NCBI GenBank assembly: GCA_022703295.1 | Contig: JAKLDX010000035.1 | Span: 1-8,734 of the forward strand | Direction: 5' to 3' | DNA from: Candidatus Omnitrophota bacterium | Lineage (GTDB): Bacteria; Omnitrophota; Gorgyraeia; 2-01-FULL-45-10 | DNA length: 8,734 nt | Position numbers and translations under genes: made by a program | Notes under the pieces: model-generated | Seen by the model: the letters and a program-made list of their open reading frames with translations, nothing else | Database searches by the model: none | Told to the model about the DNA's origin: nothing | Shown here: one piece after another, positions 7,392 through 8,734 of the stretch | How the letters are laid out: every line of letters begins with the position of its first letter | How positions within the stretch are numbered: position 1 is the stretch's first letter

Positions 7392-7799
7392 TGGAGGTGG
7401 CGAGAATCGAACTCGCGTCCCCAAACATCAAAACAAAGGCTTCTACATGTTTATCCTAATCTTTAATTTCCCCTTTAAGGCTTCAATAGGAGGAATCCCC
7501 AAAGAGTATCCTTTGAAAATTTCATCCGTGCGCGCCAAAGGCTAAACACGACGGACTATCCTGCTATCGTCGTCAATCCGGCCCCGCAGGCCTGACCGGT
7601 TGACGGGTTACCTTATAAAGGTAACGCTACCGGCATGACCGGCCCCGGCACCACTTGCATGGTGCTAAGGAGCTGATCTACCGTTGCTGGTACTTTGGTA
7701 TCAGCATTTGATTTTTTGCCAGGTGTTTTTAAGAGGCCTCCTAGCAACCTCTACATGCGACCTTCGCCCTGCTTATCTGGGTCGAAGCCTGTCACCCCC
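7389..7799 (-). ncRNA. ssrA: Transfer-messenger RNA (tmRNA), one-piece
   Basis: About 411 nt. On the - strand the 5' end GGGGGUGACAGGCUUCGACC (7799 downward) pairs with the 3' CACCUCC to give a 7-bp acceptor stem including the G3-U70 wobble that marks alanine charging; the T-arm GCGAG-UUCGAUU-CUCGC and an encoded CCA (7391-7389) follow. AAACAUGUAGAAGCC near the 3' end matches the conserved helix 2 region. Pseudoknot 1 is visible as AGAGG/CCUCU interleaved with GCUAGG/CCUGGC, then AAAAAA as in other tmRNAs. tmRNA with SmpB rescues stalled ribosomes and tags nascent proteins. The best resume codon is GCU at 7705-7703, opening a 30-codon frame (ADTKVPATVD... ...PVALPL) that ends at UAA 7615-7613; this lacks the usual Ala-Ala terminus, so the tag is uncertain. 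smpB lies upstream on the same strand. Confidence 0.93.
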
Positions 7800-7804
7800 A
7801 TTGT

Positions 7805-7897
7805 AAAATTTCGGTTTCGTGTTAACGGATTATTACTTAGCTAATTGGTAATATTTTTTGCGTCGGGGTCGTATGAAATCTAGACCACCGAAATTTT
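7805..7897. repeat. Inverted repeat spanning the ssrA upstream region
   Basis: Arms AAAATTTCGGT (7805-7815) and ACCGAAATTTT (7887-7897) are perfect 11-bp complements enclosing 71 bp. The enclosed, AT-rich stretch is where an ssrA promoter would lie; a TAATAAT is visible on the - strand near 7829-7835 but without a good -35, so I do not call a promoter. Confidence 0.5.
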
Positions 7898-7898
7898 T

Positions 7899-7930
7899 TT
7901 AGAAGGGAAAACCTAGGTTTTCCCTTCTAA
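7899..7930. repeat. 32-bp perfect palindrome between smpB and ssrA
   Basis: A self-complementary block with half-site TTAGAAGGGAAAACCT and centre CCTAGG. As RNA it folds into a 14-bp stem with a CTAG tetraloop. A T7 run lies on its left side on the + strand (7894-7900), so for the - strand smpB transcript the stem is followed by A residues, not the U-tract of an intrinsic terminator. It could be a processing or attenuation hairpin between smpB and ssrA. Confidence 0.7.
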
Positions 7931-7988
7931 CGCTCCACCTGATCAAAATAGCTTGTGTTACTGTTTTCCTTTTCCTAAGTCAGTAGCC

Positions 7989-8447
7989 TTATATTTTGTT
8001 CTTCGAGCGGGTGATGCGTTTCAGTTCACGGTCGGACTCGCGCTTCTTTATAGCCTCGCGCTTATCATATAATTTCTTGCCTTTTGCGAGGGCAAGCTCG
8101 ACTTTCACAAGCCCGTTCTTGAAGTAAAGTTTCAGCGGTATAAGCGCCAATTTTTTGCTGGCGACTTCTCCGGTGAGCCTTCGTATCTGATTTTTATGGA
8201 GAAGAAGTTTTCTGAACCTTAATGAATCCTGATTTTCCCTGTTGCCGAACTCGTAAGGCGGTATATGCATATTATACAGGAAAACTTCGCCGTTTTCAAT
8301 CCTGGCGAAACTGTCCTGCAGGCTGGCCTGGCCGGCCCTCAAAGACTTGACCTCGGTGCCTTTTAACTCGATCCCCGCCTCGAAACTTTCAAAGATCGTA
8401 TAGTTAAAATGCGCTTTCCTGTTGGACGCTATTACCTTGTCAGCCAT
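7989..8447 (-). CDS. smpB: SmpB, SsrA-binding protein
   Basis: Encodes 152 aa, the normal length. SmpB binds the tRNA-like domain of tmRNA, mimics the missing anticodon arm and places its C-terminal tail in the empty mRNA channel. Seen: MADKVIASNRKA at the N-terminus, EAGIELKGTEVKSLRAG (23-39), HIPPYEFGN (61-69), RFRKLLLHKNQI (77-88), IPLKLYFKNGLVKVELAL (103-120), and the basic tail GKKLYDKREAIKKRESDRE (123-141). I chose ATG 8447 over the in-frame GTG 8468 because the family begins MADK and because the promoter -10 box lies between them, so GTG 8468 would not be transcribed. The tmRNA gene follows 189 bp downstream on the same strand. Confidence 0.95.
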   Translation of the reverse strand: MADKVIASNRKAHFNYTIFESFEAGIELKGTEVKSLRAGQASLQDSFARIENGEVFLYNMHIPPYEFGNRENQDSLRFRKLLLHKNQIRRLTGEVASKKLALIPLKLYFKNGLVKVELALAKGKKLYDKREAIKKRESDRELKRITRSKNKI

Positions 8448-8458
8448 CTTAGCTGCGT

Positions 8459-8487
8459 AATATAGCACAATTTTATCGTAAAATCAA
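8459..8487 (-). promoter_or_regulatory. sigma70-type promoter for smpB
   Basis: On the - strand, -35 TTGATT (8487-8482), 17-bp spacer, -10 TATATT (8464-8459). The expected start near 8452 leaves only about 5 nt before ATG 8447, and no Shine-Dalgarno fits, so the smpB mRNA would be nearly leaderless. Confidence 0.65.
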
Positions 8488-8493
8488 GACGGA

Positions 8494-8522
8494 TTGACAG
8501 TTATGTTATTTTGATGTATACT
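8494..8522 (+). promoter_or_regulatory. sigma70-type promoter reading into the right-edge repeat
   Basis: TTGACA (8494-8499), 17-bp spacer, TATACT (8517-8522), close to consensus. It is back to back with the smpB promoter (the -35 boxes are 6 bp apart). The predicted start near 8529 is about 10 nt before GCGGACGTGGCG (8540), a spacing common for tRNA genes. Confidence 0.6.
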
Positions 8523-8538
8523 AAACAATTATTCTTTA

Positions 8539-8615
8539 TGCGGACGTGGCGCCTGCCTGCCTGAAGTAGTACGCATGCAGTCAGGCAGGGAATTGGCCCC
8601 GCTACGGAAGTAAGC
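8539..8615 (+). repeat. 119-bp repeat unit, copy 1 core, with tRNA-Leu-like start and internal hairpin
   Basis: This 77-bp segment is identical to 8658-8734. It begins TGCGGACGTGGCG, like the acceptor and D-stem start of a tRNA-Leu, and resumes GAATTGGC at 8590; joining 8551 to 8590 would give GTGGCGGAATTGGC, the tRNA-Leu D-arm consensus. The intervening 38 bp (8552-8589) contains arms CCTGCCTGA (8556-8564) and TCAGGCAGG (8581-8589). After 8597 the tRNA resemblance stops and no matching CGTCCGC acceptor strand is visible, so I do not call a tRNA. The 42-bp spacer 8616-8657 completes the unit and contains no gene I can see. Confidence 0.85.
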
Positions 8616-8657
8616 AGGCGTGAAGCGGGACAAAACCAATACTCTTTTAAACAGTTG

Positions 8658-8734
8658 TGCGGACGTGGCGCCTGCCTGCCTGAAGTAGTACGCATGCAGT
8701 CAGGCAGGGAATTGGCCCCGCTACGGAAGTAAGC
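8658..8734 (+). repeat. 119-bp repeat unit, copy 2 (runs off the window)
   Basis: Exact copy of 8539-8615 at an offset of 119 bp, cut by the window edge. The perfect identity over 77 bp points to recent duplication or active homogenisation. Whether more copies or a complete tRNA-Leu follow cannot be seen. Confidence 0.9.

Noticed and set aside
7299..7424. Longer PilZ-protein start at 7424
   Set aside because: The extension translates the tmRNA 3' end and the adjoining hairpin; ATG 7298 has a strong AGGAGG.
7324..7545. + strand reading frame of 73 aa
   Set aside because: It is antisense to the tmRNA 3' half and encodes no recognisable protein.
7894..7930. Rho-independent terminator for smpB
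   Set aside because: The T-run is on the wrong side of the stem for either strand's transcript to end with a U-tract.
8448..8468. GTG 8468 as smpB start
   Set aside because: It lies upstream of the -10 box (8464-8459) and adds residues not seen in SmpB.
8540..8615. Functional tRNA-Leu gene
   Set aside because: Only the 5' acceptor and split D-arm resemble tRNA-Leu; anticodon arm, T-arm and complementary acceptor strand are absent.
8501..8695. - strand reading frame of 64 aa over the repeat
   Set aside because: It is composed of the direct repeat and promoter DNA, with no ribosome site and a low-complexity Cys/Arg-rich product.
8539..8734. CRISPR array or integron attC site
   Set aside because: The unit is far longer than CRISPR repeats and only one spacer interval is visible; no GTTRRRY core typical of attC is present.

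Overview
The window reads as chromosomal DNA from a Gram-negative bacterium: it opens inside a TonB-dependent outer-membrane receptor and carries cell-envelope glycosyltransferases. Frequent ATA and AGG codons, a TMTC-like transferase fused to TPR repeats and the mixture of neighbours resemble uncultured PVC-side lineages such as Omnitrophota. That placement is an impression only; no taxonomic marker here settles it.

Layout. Positions 1-1109 hold the C-terminal part of a BtuB/vitamin-type TonB receptor on the + strand. A well-formed sigma70 promoter (1113-1141) follows its stop codon and appears to start a compact five-gene + strand operon (1172-6789): bioY (biotin transporter S component), an ArnT-like membrane glycosyltransferase, a DPM1/ArnC-like family 2 glycosyltransferase, a ChbG/YdjC-type carbohydrate deacetylase, and a TMTC-like membrane glycosyltransferase with C-terminal TPRs. 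The last four genes overlap or abut. Together they have the parts of a lipid-linked-sugar pathway: charge a polyprenyl phosphate with a sugar, deacylate it, then transfer it outside the membrane. This parallels ArnC-ArnD-ArnT with a different deacetylase fold.

From 6786 to 8447 everything runs on the - strand: a membrane-anchored PilZ protein whose stop overlaps the operon's stop, the one-piece tmRNA (ssrA, 7389-7799), and smpB (7989-8447). smpB and ssrA together form the trans-translation ribosome-rescue system. The tmRNA has a standard tRNA-like domain and first pseudoknot, but I could not find a tag reading frame ending in the usual Ala-Ala. Strong inverted repeats sit on both sides of ssrA.

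The right edge (8494-8734) has a near-consensus + strand promoter, divergent from the smpB promoter. It reads into 1.6 copies of a 119-bp repeat. The repeat begins like a tRNA-Leu gene, but a 38-bp hairpin-forming block interrupts the match in the D-stem.
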